Shown here piece after piece: positions 42,273-52,154 of a stretch of DNA of 64,000 nt. Made by a program: the position numbers and the translations under genes. Each line of letters opens with the position of its first letter. Position 1 is the first letter of the stretch. The stretch is taken from NCBI RefSeq assembly GCF_003352465.1, contig NZ_CP031153.1, positions 4,550,001-4,614,000 on the forward strand, given 5' to 3'. The DNA is from Kordia sp. SMS9 (lineage in GTDB: Bacteria; Bacteroidota; Bacteroidia; Flavobacteriales; Flavobacteriaceae). A model generated the notes under the pieces. The model did not search any database and was not told where the DNA came from. It saw only the letters and a program-made list of their open reading frames with translations.

Positions 42273-45200
42273 TAAAATAATTTTTTTGAATTTAAAAATT
42301 TAATGTGATTTACAATAGGAACATTAATTTGGTTTCCATTTTTTTCAAAAGTTATACTTCCTGGATTTTTAGGATCCCAAGATGAATAAGATAAACGACT
42401 AGACAATCCCTTTTTTTCACTTCTGAACGAATTAACTCTTTTTACTGTAGGGCCTCCATTATCAATAAAAGCTCCTTGGATATCAGGAAAGCGACCATAA
42501 TTATCTTTATCAATTTTGTCTTCGTTACTATTATAAAAAGATGCTCCAAATCTAGTATGGAGTGTCTCATGAAGAAAAATAAACCCTGTATTCATAGATC
42601 TGTCATCAATCCCAGCTGATTTTAGAGACTCTTGGAAACTATATATTTGGTTAGCATCTAAATAAATATCTCCATTAGGATAGGCTTGTGAACCTGAATC
42701 TTTAGCATTTTTTATTTTGCCATTTTTATCTTTGTATTTTATTTTATTTCTACTATTATTCTTAACTTTTATTACACCACTATCATCACCAAGTAAATTA
42801 TTAATATACCCATTAGCTGCCGAACAATCCTTAGAATTATCACTACAACCATCTGTTGTTAAAACTGTATTACCATTTTCATCTTTTCTTGTTGTTATTT
42901 TCTCTCCTGAGATTTCAGATAAGTTCATCATCAACTGGATTAGCAGCCATTTATCTTCATCAGTTCCACCATTCATTAAATCACTCACATCAACTGTTTC
43001 GCCATTTGGATCAATAAAAAATACTGGATTATTTAATGTATAATTGTAAGCTGATTTATCATAGTATTTTTCAGCAAGCGGATCAATATTCATCCAGCGT
43101 CCGAGAGAAGCATCATAATTCCTAGCACCATAATCACTCCAATTCAAGAACAACTCATTCTGTTCTTCCTTCCCATTATACCCATACTGATGGTCACGTC
43201 CAATAATTCCATTATTGAATCCTTTCATCTTCAATCCAAAAGGATAATAATGATTTTCTTCTTTGATTTCTGTAACAGGATCAATGATTCCGTTTCCGTC
43301 TAAATCTTCATAGGAAAGACGAATGTTTCCAAGATGATCTTTGTATTGATAGGTATAACTAAATCCAATGATTTTTAGTGGTTTAGCAGGATCAAATTGC
43401 GGTTCTATATAACCTTCCTCACTGTTAAAGAACGTAAGCTTTACTGGTGTATTGACTCCTGCATTTTTAGTATATATGTAGTTTCCTGAATAGTACGTAT
43501 ACTTCGTGTTATCAAAACCAGCTTCAGGAACCACAGTATTCGTATATACACTTTTTTCAAGTTTTACTCCAGTTGCATCGTAAATGTAAGAAATAGTACT
43601 GCCATTGTCAAATGTTATTTGCGTTGGTATGTTTAAGTAATTGTAACTGATGCTACTAATTCCTTTATTTTTATCCTTGACCATGTTTCCATTGTCATCA
43701 TAGCTGTAATCATTGTTCGCATTGGTTGGATCGGTACTTGATGCTACGTTTCCATCGTTAAATCCAAAACTGACACTACTTGCATCGGTTACATTGAGCA
43801 GTTGATTTCCATTGTATTGATACGACAAGTTGTCCATGATACCAAAATCGGTAGCCGCTGCATTTTTGTGTCCATCTCTCATTAAACTGAGTATGTTTCC
43901 ATTACGGTCGTAATTTATATTACTCAAATTGTATGTATTGGTATTATCAACGGCTCCTTTTATTCTATTAAGGGCATCATACTCATATACATAGTTTTTT
44001 AGTGAACTGTCTTGTCCTTTGGTTTTCCAAAGTGTACTACTTATGTTTCCATTGAATAATTGCTTTGTTGGATCAGCAATGTCATTGTATTTGATGGCAA
44101 AACTGAATAAATCATTGTTTTGATCATTTACATTATTGATTCCTTTTAACCATCCGCGTACGTTATAGGTAAAATCAACTTCTTGCAATTCTTTTTCTAA
44201 ATCGACAAGGACTACATCTCCAATTTTAGCATTAGGACTGTAAATAGAAATATCTCCCATCAGCGGATTGATCGTACTTGATCCGTTAGACACATAAAAA
44301 ATTACTCCATTTTTCAGGTAATAGATTTTTGTTCCTCTGCGCTCAATCTTAAAGATATCTCCTGTGAAATAGGTGGTTTTATCGCCTAAGTTTGTGCCAC
44401 TTTCATATATTTGAACATCTCCCCAAGACGTCATATACATTGCATAATCCATACTACTGTAACTATTGTCTCCTGCCGTTTCTGCAAGTCCAATGATTAC
44501 CGCAGCGTTGTCTTGTGGTATTTGATAGCTTAGGTATCCGTCTCTTGTAATTGTTGAAGTTGTTGTAAGTGCGGCATCCCAAGCATTGGTAGTTCCTGTT
44601 TTGGTAATGGTATTTCCGTTAGCAGAAATATTTACCAAGTTTGTATATGTACTGATACTTGGCAATGTTCCGCCAACTTGCTTCTTTTCTAGTTGTCCAA
44701 GTGCATCATACTGGTGTCTTGCCATCAATTCCTTACTTCCACCATTGATTTGCTTAGTTTGATACAGCAAACGAGAATTTTCATCATATACATACTCGTC
44801 AACGGTTACGATGGGACTGTTATTCGCTTTGACATGCGTGGTTCTACTTTCTAATACTTTTCCTGTAAAGTCTAAATGCATACTTACTGCATCTTGCGTA
44901 TCTAAATATTCATTTTTTGATGTAATATGAACCGCTTGTGCCTTTTCATCGTAATACGATTCACTGATTGTCCAATCGTTAGTACCAATCGTACGCACTT
45001 TTCCTCCTGTTGGAAGTCCTTTTACATTCTGTGTAAACGCTTGTCCGTATACGGCATATCCAATATGAATGTTTTCAATGATTGCATTTTGATCAATGAT
45101 ACAACCACTCCCTACAAGTGTTCCTGTATAATCTGATGTAATTACATGGAAAGTAACTCCGTTTTTCTTGAATAGAATTTGATTACCGTAACGCTCTACT

Positions 45201-46303
45201 CGCATGGTATCTCTTTCTAAAGCGTACATTACAGGAATTGATTCAAGATTTGAACCATTGTATACATATATACGATTTCCATTAGCTCCCGTTGATATTC
45301 TATAATTAATAGAAGTATGACTCGTTTGTGAAGCCATCGCTTGATGCGAAAGTCCTACCATCATACGTTTGTCTGAAACTCCTAACGTATATTCAATGTA
45401 GCCGTCACCTTCAATAGTACCATTGGTGATGAATCCTGCATTGGTCCATGAATCAGAAAGTTGTTTTTCATAAGCTGTTTCTTCTGTATTTAGTTCCAAT
45501 CCAGTTTGACTAATTTCATAGTTTGCTTCCAATGAATTTTGAGTTTCCCACAAATAATCATCATAATAGTTCACCGTTAATACAATAACTGAATTATCAT
45601 TTGGATAATTGAAATTGGTATAAAATGTAGATGTACCTCCAATAGCACTTATACTATTTGTTCTAGTCTCATAGGTACCAGTAGCATCCATTTGTGATTG
45701 AAGCGCTGCACGATCTCCTGTATTGATAACGAGTCCTGTGTAAATTGCTCTCCCAAGAATATCATATTTGGTAAATAACCATTTGTCTTCTGCACGTAAG
45801 TTTGCATCTTGTGTGAGTACTGGACGATCTAGCTTGTCATACACAATGTATTCTTTTTCTTTTGCCGGTATTTCCTTTTCAATCAGTCTGTTTCTATGGT
45901 CGTATTTGTATTGATAACAAAGCTTTGTCAGTTCATCAGCTGATACACCATCTGATAAATCGACTAATGGTGGCAATACATAGGCTAAATTTCCATAATC
46001 ATCATAAATATAATAAGTGTCATGACGTTCCTCTTCATTATACGCTCTCTTTAAAACAACACGCCCTAACTTATCCTTAAACTCTTCTATGGTATGGTCT
46101 TTAGGATTAGCACCACTAGTTGCTGGTTGCCAATTTTCATCTTTTACAATAGATTTGTACAACTCACCTTCAAGGTAATATCCATCTTCGTTTAAGGTAA
46201 CATTCGTAAATCCTGTACTTGTATACGTGACACTAAAACGTTTTACATTGTCAAAAGCCATGTCCGTAAACACACCGTTGTGGCTATTGGTTTGATAGTC
46301 CAT
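42272..46303 (-). CDS. Rhs repeat protein, C-terminal half with HExxH toxin
   Basis: A 1343-residue frame that is the second half of an 8-kb Rhs gene. It contains Rhs/YD repeats (YDDYGNLAYVLPP, YDKLDRPVLTQD and others), two inserted beta-sandwich domains of about 110-140 residues (near 290-400 and 550-690), the Rhs core (near 985-1105, LGRWMNIDPLAEKYYDKSAYNYTLNNPVFFIDPNG) and a toxin with HETLH near 1243. The reading frame is the same as that of the upstream half: a TGA at 46352-46354 and 16 further codons (starting LAWQLDAAVDTDH) separate them. The ATG at 46303 is therefore internal. Confidence 0.88.
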   Translation of the reverse strand: MDYQTNSHNGVFTDMAFDNVKRFSVTYTSTGFTNVTLNEDGYYLEGELYKSIVKDENWQPATSGANPKDHTIEEFKDKLGRVVLKRAYNEEERHDTYYIYDDYGNLAYVLPPLVDLSDGVSADELTKLCYQYKYDHRNRLIEKEIPAKEKEYIVYDKLDRPVLTQDANLRAEDKWLFTKYDILGRAIYTGLVINTGDRAALQSQMDATGTYETRTNSISAIGGTSTFYTNFNYPNDNSVIVLTVNYYDDYLWETQNSLEANYEISQTGLELNTEETAYEKQLSDSWTNAGFITNGTIEGDGYIEYTLGVSDKRMMVGLSHQAMASQTSHTSINYRISTGANGNRIYVYNGSNLESIPVMYALERDTMRVERYGNQILFKKNGVTFHVITSDYTGTLVGSGCIIDQNAIIENIHIGYAVYGQAFTQNVKGLPTGGKVRTIGTNDWTISESYYDEKAQAVHITSKNEYLDTQDAVSMHLDFTGKVLESRTTHVKANNSPIVTVDEYVYDENSRLLYQTKQINGGSKELMARHQYDALGQLEKKQVGGTLPSISTYTNLVNISANGNTITKTGTTNAWDAALTTTSTITRDGYLSYQIPQDNAAVIIGLAETAGDNSYSSMDYAMYMTSWGDVQIYESGTNLGDKTTYFTGDIFKIERRGTKIYYLKNGVIFYVSNGSSTINPLMGDISIYSPNAKIGDVVLVDLEKELQEVDFTYNVRGWLKGINNVNDQNNDLFSFAIKYNDIADPTKQLFNGNISSTLWKTKGQDSSLKNYVYEYDALNRIKGAVDNTNTYNLSNINYDRNGNILSLMRDGHKNAAATDFGIMDNLSYQYNGNQLLNVTDASSVSFGFNDGNVASSTDPTNANNDYSYDDNGNMVKDKNKGISSISYNYLNIPTQITFDNGSTISYIYDATGVKLEKSVYTNTVVPEAGFDNTKYTYYSGNYIYTKNAGVNTPVKLTFFNSEEGYIEPQFDPAKPLKIIGFSYTYQYKDHLGNIRLSYEDLDGNGIIDPVTEIKEENHYYPFGLKMKGFNNGIIGRDHQYGYNGKEEQNELFLNWSDYGARNYDASLGRWMNIDPLAEKYYDKSAYNYTLNNPVFFIDPNGETVDVSDLMNGGTDEDKWLLIQLMMNLSEISGEKITTRKDENGNTVLTTDGCSDNSKDCSAANGYINNLLGDDSGVIKVKNNSRNKIKYKDKNGKIKNAKDSGSQAYPNGDIYLDANQIYSFQESLKSAGIDDRSMNTGFIFLHETLHTRFGASFYNSNEDKIDKDNYGRFPDIQGAFIDNGGPTVKRVNSFRSEKKGLSSRLSYSSWDPKNPGSITFEKNGNQINVPIVNHIKFLNSKKLF

Positions 46304-46351
46304 TTTGATGGTATGATCGGTATCTACAGCGGCATCTAATTGCCAAGCAAG

Positions 46352-49300
46352 TCATGGAGCACCTTGCTCTAATACTCTTGAAAGTGGTGATTTTTCAAAT
46401 GACTTTTCACTGTATGGATTGGTCGTATTTTCATATTTGGTAGTATTGTAAAACGCTGCTTGATCGCTAAACATATTTGCATGATAGCTTCCGTTTAGAG
46501 AAGTAGCTGCATACGGTAAAAACTCTTTCACTTGTCTGCCCAAATCATCATAATCAAAAGGTGTGACAATATCTTCTCCGTTTCCTCCTTGTCGAATGCC
46601 AATAGCTTGTTCTGCTCTTCCCAAACCATCTGCATAATTGATAGTTTCAATCTTATCCCAATTTCCAAGGTTTAGACCATTTAAGGTTGCTTTTTGATAT
46701 AGTGTTGATTTTACGTAATTGCGTAAAGAATTATCGCCATTGGTATAAAAGTATTCGTTAGCACTTAAAATATTATTTGCTGCATCTTTTACTTTTTCAA
46801 GTCTGTGAACGTCATCATATTCAAAATAACTTGTGTATCCTCTTGGATCTGTAGTTCTAGTTACGCCAACCATTGGATTGTACGTTAATGTTGTTACCAT
46901 AGCATCTGGAAACGCACTTCTCAATGCTTCTAAAGTGGTTTCCAACGCTTCTTCAGAAGGAATATCTGTATCTGCATTAGAAGCCAAATATACATTTGCA
47001 AGTGCTGTGGTTTGTTCACTAGTCAAGTTAGCATAGGAAGCATTTTCAAGTTTTGCAATTGGATACATGCTATTATAGCCCCAAACATAGCTAATATGTG
47101 TTCCATCTGTTTGTGATACTTCAATAGGTTGCCCATAAATAGTATAGTCATGAAATTGTACTCTTGATTGTTTTTGTGTATCCGCTTTGGCACTTTTAAT
47201 TTCTGACACTTTGATTACATTTGGATGAAATTCTTTAAAAAAGCGTTGTGTATCATAGATCAGCGTTCCGTTTTTATATTGCTTGGTTTGAACAGGCGAT
47301 TCAATTTGATTGAGTGAGACCATCTTATTCAAATATGTTTGCTCAGTTGTTGAATATTCATAAGTCCAATAATCGTATGGATAACGAATTTCCTCTTTAT
47401 AGATCGTTGTATTTCCACCTTCAGCAAACTCCGACGTCTTTTCTCTAATTCTATTTTTATAATTGTAGATAGATTTTGTGGTAGTAACTGTTTCCGAAGC
47501 CACATCATTTTCATCATAGAAAAATTCTTTTCGAGTAGTTTCACTTGGCAAAAGAGTTCCTTTTATATAATCAAAAGTGGTATAGCTTACATCTGTTCCT
47601 GTTCCTGCAATTGGATCAGGATTGGAAGAGTGACAGGTTCCTACACTTGGCTCTTGAGATAAATTTACATCACAGATAGCAGATGGATTATCAACAGTTC
47701 CTGATGCATACGTGCTAAAAGAATTGTAAAACTGATCCCATGGGCAATCTACATTTTGAAGTTCAAACATGGTATGTGAAGTTTCTGCAATACTAGATAC
47801 ATCTGTGTATTGATATACTTCTTCTATAAGTTTTTTTCCAGATTCATCAAAAACTTCTTTTTTCTCAACAACGCCACGTTTGTAATCCTTATTTTCTACA
47901 GGAGAAAACGGATAGTTTGTATTACTCAGCGTTAATATCTGTACATCTCTAGGTGATATAAAGGTATATAGCTCATTGCCCGAATTTTCTTTGATAACGG
48001 ACACCTTTTTATAGCCTACATAATTTCCTTTGGTTGTCGGAGTTAATACTTCATTTATATCCCTAATCACTTGATATTCTACCAGTTCAGGAGTCCGAAT
48101 AAAAGTATTATCATACTCACCACAAATATAATGATATATAAACGGATGCATTTTTCCCTTGGTATAAGTTCTACTGTTTAGATTGGCTTCATACGAACCA
48201 CTAGATTTCGCTAAATCTGAAGAACGTATGGGTTCGATATCGCCTTCAAATTCTTCTTCAATATCTTCGTAATTGTAGGTTGTTTTTTGCTTTTCATCAC
48301 CGTTATCCGTAAAGGCTACTTCTTGAATACGAAGTCCGCCACCTTTCATTATTTTAGTAACAAGATTGAATTCGGTGAATTTTAAATCAACAGTAAGTGA
48401 CACACCGGTTTGAGAAAAATCACAATCGGATAACTCTACTCGCGGAGTTGTTAGCTCTATAAAATACCAACCTGAAGATATTACTGGATAATCATCTCCG
48501 TTTTCTACATCAAACGTAAAGGCAAAATTACTTGCGGCATGTTCAAAATCAGACACATTAAGTCCTGTATAATTTCCATTTGTTGGTGGTGTTACAGTAA
48601 CTCCAGCTCTTGGAACCGCTCGTGATAGTGAAAGTCGATGCTTACTCGTATTTCCACAAATATCTACTGCTAAACCACTTTTAAAAATTTGCACTTTTTG
48701 AGCTCTATCAATATACAACAGCAATTTATTCGCAGAGTCATCTTCATCAAGTTCAATATCTAAAGTTCCGTAACGGTTGTATATCTGTCGATTATCAGAA
48801 ATTTTCGTGTAATCATAATTCGCAGCTCCTTGATAACTAAAATCATTACTTTCAAAAGTAAATTCTTTTTTTCCGCCAAGCGGATAGGTAATGGACGCTA
48901 GTGTTCCCGTTGTAATCTTCAAAGGGTTTACAGCACGTGAACTAATAATCAAGCTATTGTTATTAACAGGATCGTTGTTATTTCCATTGTAATATCCCCA
49001 AACATCTTTCAAATCACTACCAAAACCAGGAAGTTCCTCCATATTTTCATAGTCAAGATCATATTGTAAGGTTTTTGTGCCAAAAACTTCGGTAACGCCC
49101 GTTAAAAACAAACGGTTATTGACAGAAGTTGTAAAACTAAAGTTGATACGCTTATGCAAGTCTCCATTAGTGTCAAAAATTTCAATATGGTTTAGTTTTG
49201 TACCTGAATTATTATTAGTGTAAATTCTATGTGCTCCAAACTCAGGATGCCCTAAAGTCAAATGATACTTAATCTTAGAACCATCGCGCATTGTGACTTC

Positions 49301-50326
49301 GTCTACGTATTTCTGATTTCCTTGAATTCGTTGTGATGAATTAATATATTTAGGGAGTAACATTCCTTTGTTAAGATCTGATACTTCACTCGCTCCAAAG
49401 GCAGGACTTCCTAAAAATAAGTTTTTTGTCGTTGAAGTTGGCGTACTATAATTTTCTTCTACTTGTTGATACGTAAAACTACAAAGAACTGTATTATTTG
49501 GTAAAAGTACTTCTTTTAAGTGCCACGCATTTGTGGTACCATTCCCCATTGTTGTAGAACCTGTTGAACTACTCCCAAACTGACTTGTTGTTATAGTTTC
49601 ATTATAAATAGCACTAAAGCTTTTTTCTTCAAAAACATACACATATCCGTTAGTGTCTGTTACTTCAAATTTTGTAATTTCAAAACTTGAATTGTGGTAA
49701 ATAGTAATCTTATCATTCGTATCACTACCAATAATTACAGGCGTTAGTTGTCCTAAAACATTTTTGATGATGAAACGACCGCTTCTACCAAAAAAATTAT
49801 ACTGATACAAGTCATATTGGGAATCATATTTTTCAATCCCATTGGCTGTTTTCCATAAAAACTCTTCTTTATCTGTCAGTGACAGACTGGCGAAATTTTT
49901 ATAACCATTGTGTAAGACTCCAAACCCTAGTGCTTGAGAGTTATTTTCATCTGGAATACCACGAACGGTTCTAGAAATTACGCCTCCTGTTGCCATGGAA
50001 AATCCTGTTCCGAGCCAGCCCGAACGCTCATCAATACGAACACCTTGTGTGTTGTATTGTATGCCAATAGAATAATTTAGCATATCAGAAATAGCGACTT
50101 GACCTAAAGGAATACCAATAGTTGCTTGTCCAGAATATAAATCTACTGGAACTTCTTCAAATCGCATCAAACTTGCTACTGTAGGCGAAGGTGGAACGAT
50201 AGTTGGCAGTGCAATATCGTCTTGTCCATTAGGGGAACTTTGTCCGCCACTATTTGGAACACTTATTTGTGCATACATAAAGCCAATGCTTAGAAACAAA
50301 CACAAACATGCAATACATTTTTTCAT
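46352..50326 (-). CDS. Rhs repeat protein, N-terminal half (cut by in-frame TGA)
   Basis: A 1324-residue frame starting with a Sec signal peptide (MKKCIACLCLFLSIGFMYAQ). It continues with the SpvB/Tc-like N-terminal region (VPVDLYSGQATIGIPLGQVA; GSGWLGTGFSMATGG-like line), many beta-strand repeats, and a DUF6443-like segment (ETINYADGLGRAEQAIGIRQ). It ends at RVLEQGAP-TGA. Reading through gives LAWQLDAAVDTDHTIKMDYQ, so the original codon was most likely GGA (Gly). Read through, the full protein would be about 2684 residues. It may now be a pseudogene, a truncated surface protein, or a sequencing error. Confidence 0.88.
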   Translation of the reverse strand: MKKCIACLCLFLSIGFMYAQISVPNSGGQSSPNGQDDIALPTIVPPSPTVASLMRFEEVPVDLYSGQATIGIPLGQVAISDMLNYSIGIQYNTQGVRIDERSGWLGTGFSMATGGVISRTVRGIPDENNSQALGFGVLHNGYKNFASLSLTDKEEFLWKTANGIEKYDSQYDLYQYNFFGRSGRFIIKNVLGQLTPVIIGSDTNDKITIYHNSSFEITKFEVTDTNGYVYVFEEKSFSAIYNETITTSQFGSSSTGSTTMGNGTTNAWHLKEVLLPNNTVLCSFTYQQVEENYSTPTSTTKNLFLGSPAFGASEVSDLNKGMLLPKYINSSQRIQGNQKYVDEVTMRDGSKIKYHLTLGHPEFGAHRIYTNNNSGTKLNHIEIFDTNGDLHKRINFSFTTSVNNRLFLTGVTEVFGTKTLQYDLDYENMEELPGFGSDLKDVWGYYNGNNNDPVNNNSLIISSRAVNPLKITTGTLASITYPLGGKKEFTFESNDFSYQGAANYDYTKISDNRQIYNRYGTLDIELDEDDSANKLLLYIDRAQKVQIFKSGLAVDICGNTSKHRLSLSRAVPRAGVTVTPPTNGNYTGLNVSDFEHAASNFAFTFDVENGDDYPVISSGWYFIELTTPRVELSDCDFSQTGVSLTVDLKFTEFNLVTKIMKGGGLRIQEVAFTDNGDEKQKTTYNYEDIEEEFEGDIEPIRSSDLAKSSGSYEANLNSRTYTKGKMHPFIYHYICGEYDNTFIRTPELVEYQVIRDINEVLTPTTKGNYVGYKKVSVIKENSGNELYTFISPRDVQILTLSNTNYPFSPVENKDYKRGVVEKKEVFDESGKKLIEEVYQYTDVSSIAETSHTMFELQNVDCPWDQFYNSFSTYASGTVDNPSAICDVNLSQEPSVGTCHSSNPDPIAGTGTDVSYTTFDYIKGTLLPSETTRKEFFYDENDVASETVTTTKSIYNYKNRIREKTSEFAEGGNTTIYKEEIRYPYDYWTYEYSTTEQTYLNKMVSLNQIESPVQTKQYKNGTLIYDTQRFFKEFHPNVIKVSEIKSAKADTQKQSRVQFHDYTIYGQPIEVSQTDGTHISYVWGYNSMYPIAKLENASYANLTSEQTTALANVYLASNADTDIPSEEALETTLEALRSAFPDAMVTTLTYNPMVGVTRTTDPRGYTSYFEYDDVHRLEKVKDAANNILSANEYFYTNGDNSLRNYVKSTLYQKATLNGLNLGNWDKIETINYADGLGRAEQAIGIRQGGNGEDIVTPFDYDDLGRQVKEFLPYAATSLNGSYHANMFSDQAAFYNTTKYENTTNPYSEKSFEKSPLSRVLEQGAP

Positions 50327-50378
50327 AAATTTTTAATTTTTGTTTACGTATTAGTTTTTTATTTAAGTAAGGATGTAT

Positions 50379-50780
50379 TTATACCGCCACTCGAAATGGC
50401 GTGTTAAATTCTTGGTTGTGTATCATCTTGGAAATCATTCGATTCTTTCGATGACTCACAGGAAGTACATGTGCTCCATTTAAATGCACCAACCTGTAGC
50501 GCGGTTCATACTGTTTTAAATGTGAAAGATTGATCAAGTACGAACGATGGATACGTGAGAAGTTGTCATCAGAAAATAGTTCTTCATAAAAACCTATGGC
50601 TTTGCAACTGAGTACTTTTGAACCATCTTTTAAATATATCCATGCGTAACTCTCACAAGCTTTTACATAAATAATCTGTGACTTTTTAATGTACGCGCCC
50701 TTATGTTTACTTCCAATACGGAGATAGCTATGCTTATCTTCAATAAGAGGCTTTTGTTTTTTTCTTTTTTCTACAATCAT
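50379..50780 (-). CDS. LytTR-domain DNA-binding protein
   Basis: A 133-residue transcription factor consisting of one LytTR domain: IIYVKACESYAWIYLKDGSKV, then FSRIHRSYLINLSHLKQYEPR and HVLPVSHRKNR. No receiver domain or membrane part is attached. It stands 52 bases upstream of the Rhs gene on the same strand, so it likely controls or is co-transcribed with the Rhs unit. LytTR proteins bind paired direct repeats; two such pairs occur upstream of the 51.9-kb and 55.3-kb genes. The link is only a hypothesis. Confidence 0.88.
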   Translation of the reverse strand: MIVEKRKKQKPLIEDKHSYLRIGSKHKGAYIKKSQIIYVKACESYAWIYLKDGSKVLSCKAIGFYEELFSDDNFSRIHRSYLINLSHLKQYEPRYRLVHLNGAHVLPVSHRKNRMISKMIHNQEFNTPFRVAV

Positions 50781-51281
50781 GCAATGCGTTTTTAGTTACT
50801 ATTTCTATTAAAAAAAAATGGGGAAAATGGCGGTAGAATTTTATCTTTGAGTACTAAAGGAAGGTATTATTCCAATTACATCCAATATTATTTTGTAAGC
50901 GTTGATTTTCAAAAATAAGCGTTGATTTTTTGTAAGAAACACTATTTTTTTCTTACAAATAAAATGTTAACAAAATTTTTAAGACTTACATCTCTTATGT
51001 GCAAAAATCTAAAATAAAGTCACAAAATCTTCCAATATTGACGTGATGATTCTGTAGTTGCAGTGAAGTTATATTTTACAAGAATTTTGGTTGATCTGTA
51101 TATGAAATTCATACCTACATTTCAATAATTCTCAATCAATTTGAAAATGAATTTTCATACAAAATTAACGTACCAAAATACCAAGAGTCTTTATACTAAA
51201 CATGTCTAAGTGAAACGATCTAAATCGCTTGTGCTGAACCTGTCGAAGCAAAGCGTATCCAAATTTCCAATAAGTCAACTC
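50781..51281. other. Gene-free stretch with a GCTGAACCTGTCGAAGC repeat
   Basis: No ORF. It should hold the promoter of the LytTR-Rhs unit. GTGCTGAACCTGTCGAAGCA at 51231-51250 resembles a second class of intergenic repeat common in flavobacteria, here as one arm only. Confidence 0.5.
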
Positions 51282-51320
51282 AAAAAAAAACACCTCATCT
51301 TTGTATAGATAAGGTGCTTT
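51282..51320 (-). terminator. Rho-independent terminator of the 191-residue lipoprotein gene
   Basis: CACCTcATCT pairs with AGATaAGGTG (one mismatch) around TTGTAT; on the minus strand nine T follow. Confidence 0.8.
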
Positions 51321-51355
51321 TGTCACGATCGCGTTTGTGGAATTTCCGATTCATG

Positions 51356-51931
51356 TTATGCGTTTTTTACGGTAATTGCTACGGCTTTTCCTGGCTCAAA
51401 TTCATGGGTTACCTCTACTTTTTCCAATTGCTTCATTAAGTTTTGATCTTTGATCCATTCGCCATTTACAAATAAAGCAACTTCGTAGATGTTTCCTTCT
51501 GTGTTCAATTTTACACGCAATCCTTCGTAGTTGGAATCGTATGCTTTCACAACACCTTCATAATTTGCCTTGAACCATGCTTCTGCTTCTGCAGCTTTTT
51601 GGGCTAAATATGCTGGTGAAGATTCTCTTTTCTTTTTCGCTGCCACTGCTTTTTCCAATGCTTTTTTTAATTCCAATTCTACTGTTGCGATGCTGTCCGC
51701 TTCACGTTGCGCTGCTGCTGCTTCCATTAATTTGATTTCATCTTGCATTTTGGCATACGCAATACAATCTTCCATTGCTTTTTCTTCAAATTGAGTAGTA
51801 GTTTCCTCTACTATATTTTCAATTGGCTGAAGCGTTTTTACGGCTTCTACTTTGTTCTCTTTTGTGGCTGTGTTGCATGCAATTACGGTTAATGCTGCTA
51901 GACCTAATGCTGTGAATGTTGTACGTTTCAT
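51356..51931 (-). CDS. Coiled-coil lipoprotein sharing a C-terminal domain with the VIT/VWA protein
   Basis: A 191-residue lipoprotein (signal ends VIAC). Residues about 50-110 are a charged coiled coil rich in Ala, Glu and Lys. The last 85 residues match the end of the VIT/VWA protein at 53167: AWFKANYEGVVKAYDSNYEG against TWFRENYAKIVAKYLKKYDG, then FVNGEWI against LVNGSWI, and a closing AVAITVKNA against KVTITIKNN. I do not know this domain. Its upstream region carries the same paired 13-bp repeats as the VIT/VWA gene, so both are likely co-regulated. Confidence 0.75.
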   Translation of the reverse strand: MKRTTFTALGLAALTVIACNTATKENKVEAVKTLQPIENIVEETTTQFEEKAMEDCIAYAKMQDEIKLMEAAAAQREADSIATVELELKKALEKAVAAKKKRESSPAYLAQKAAEAEAWFKANYEGVVKAYDSNYEGLRVKLNTEGNIYEVALFVNGEWIKDQNLMKQLEKVEVTHEFEPGKAVAITVKNA

Positions 51932-51968
51932 AATTACTTGTTTTAATTGTTATACTTGATTTATAGTT

Positions 51969-52039
51969 CAAATATCAGACGAAATCGACGAACAATTTGG
52001 GTAGCTTTAGTATTCGTTAGGAAGTATCTAGAATTCGTT
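51969..52039 (-). promoter_or_regulatory. Promoter with paired 13-bp direct repeats (operator A)
   Basis: On the minus strand, AACGAATTCTAGA (52027-52039) and AACGAATACTAAA (52006-52018) stand exactly 21 bp apart, followed about 30 bases on by GATATTTGAA (box at 51969-51976, one mismatch to TAnnTTTG). The same arrangement precedes the VIT/VWA gene. The lipoprotein ATG is at 51931. Confidence 0.7.
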
Positions 52040-52099
52040 GCCGATGGAAGAAATTTATATCGTTTTTAACCTAAAACGCACGGAACATTTAAACTGTAA

Positions 52100-52134
52100 A
52101 AACCTTGAAAAACAAATGCTTTCAAGGTTTTTTT
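52100..52134 (-). terminator. Terminator of the VIT/VWA operon
   Basis: AAACCTTGAAA pairs perfectly with TTTCAAGGTTT around nine bases, 21 bases past the stop at 52155. T-runs on both sides make it bidirectional. Confidence 0.8.
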
Positions 52135-52154
52135 GTTGTCTCTAATATTTTTTT

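Noticed and set aside
42272..46303. Independent Rhs gene starting at ATG 46303
   Set aside because: No signal peptide or promoter, and the frame runs on upstream through sense codons to the TGA that ends the other half.
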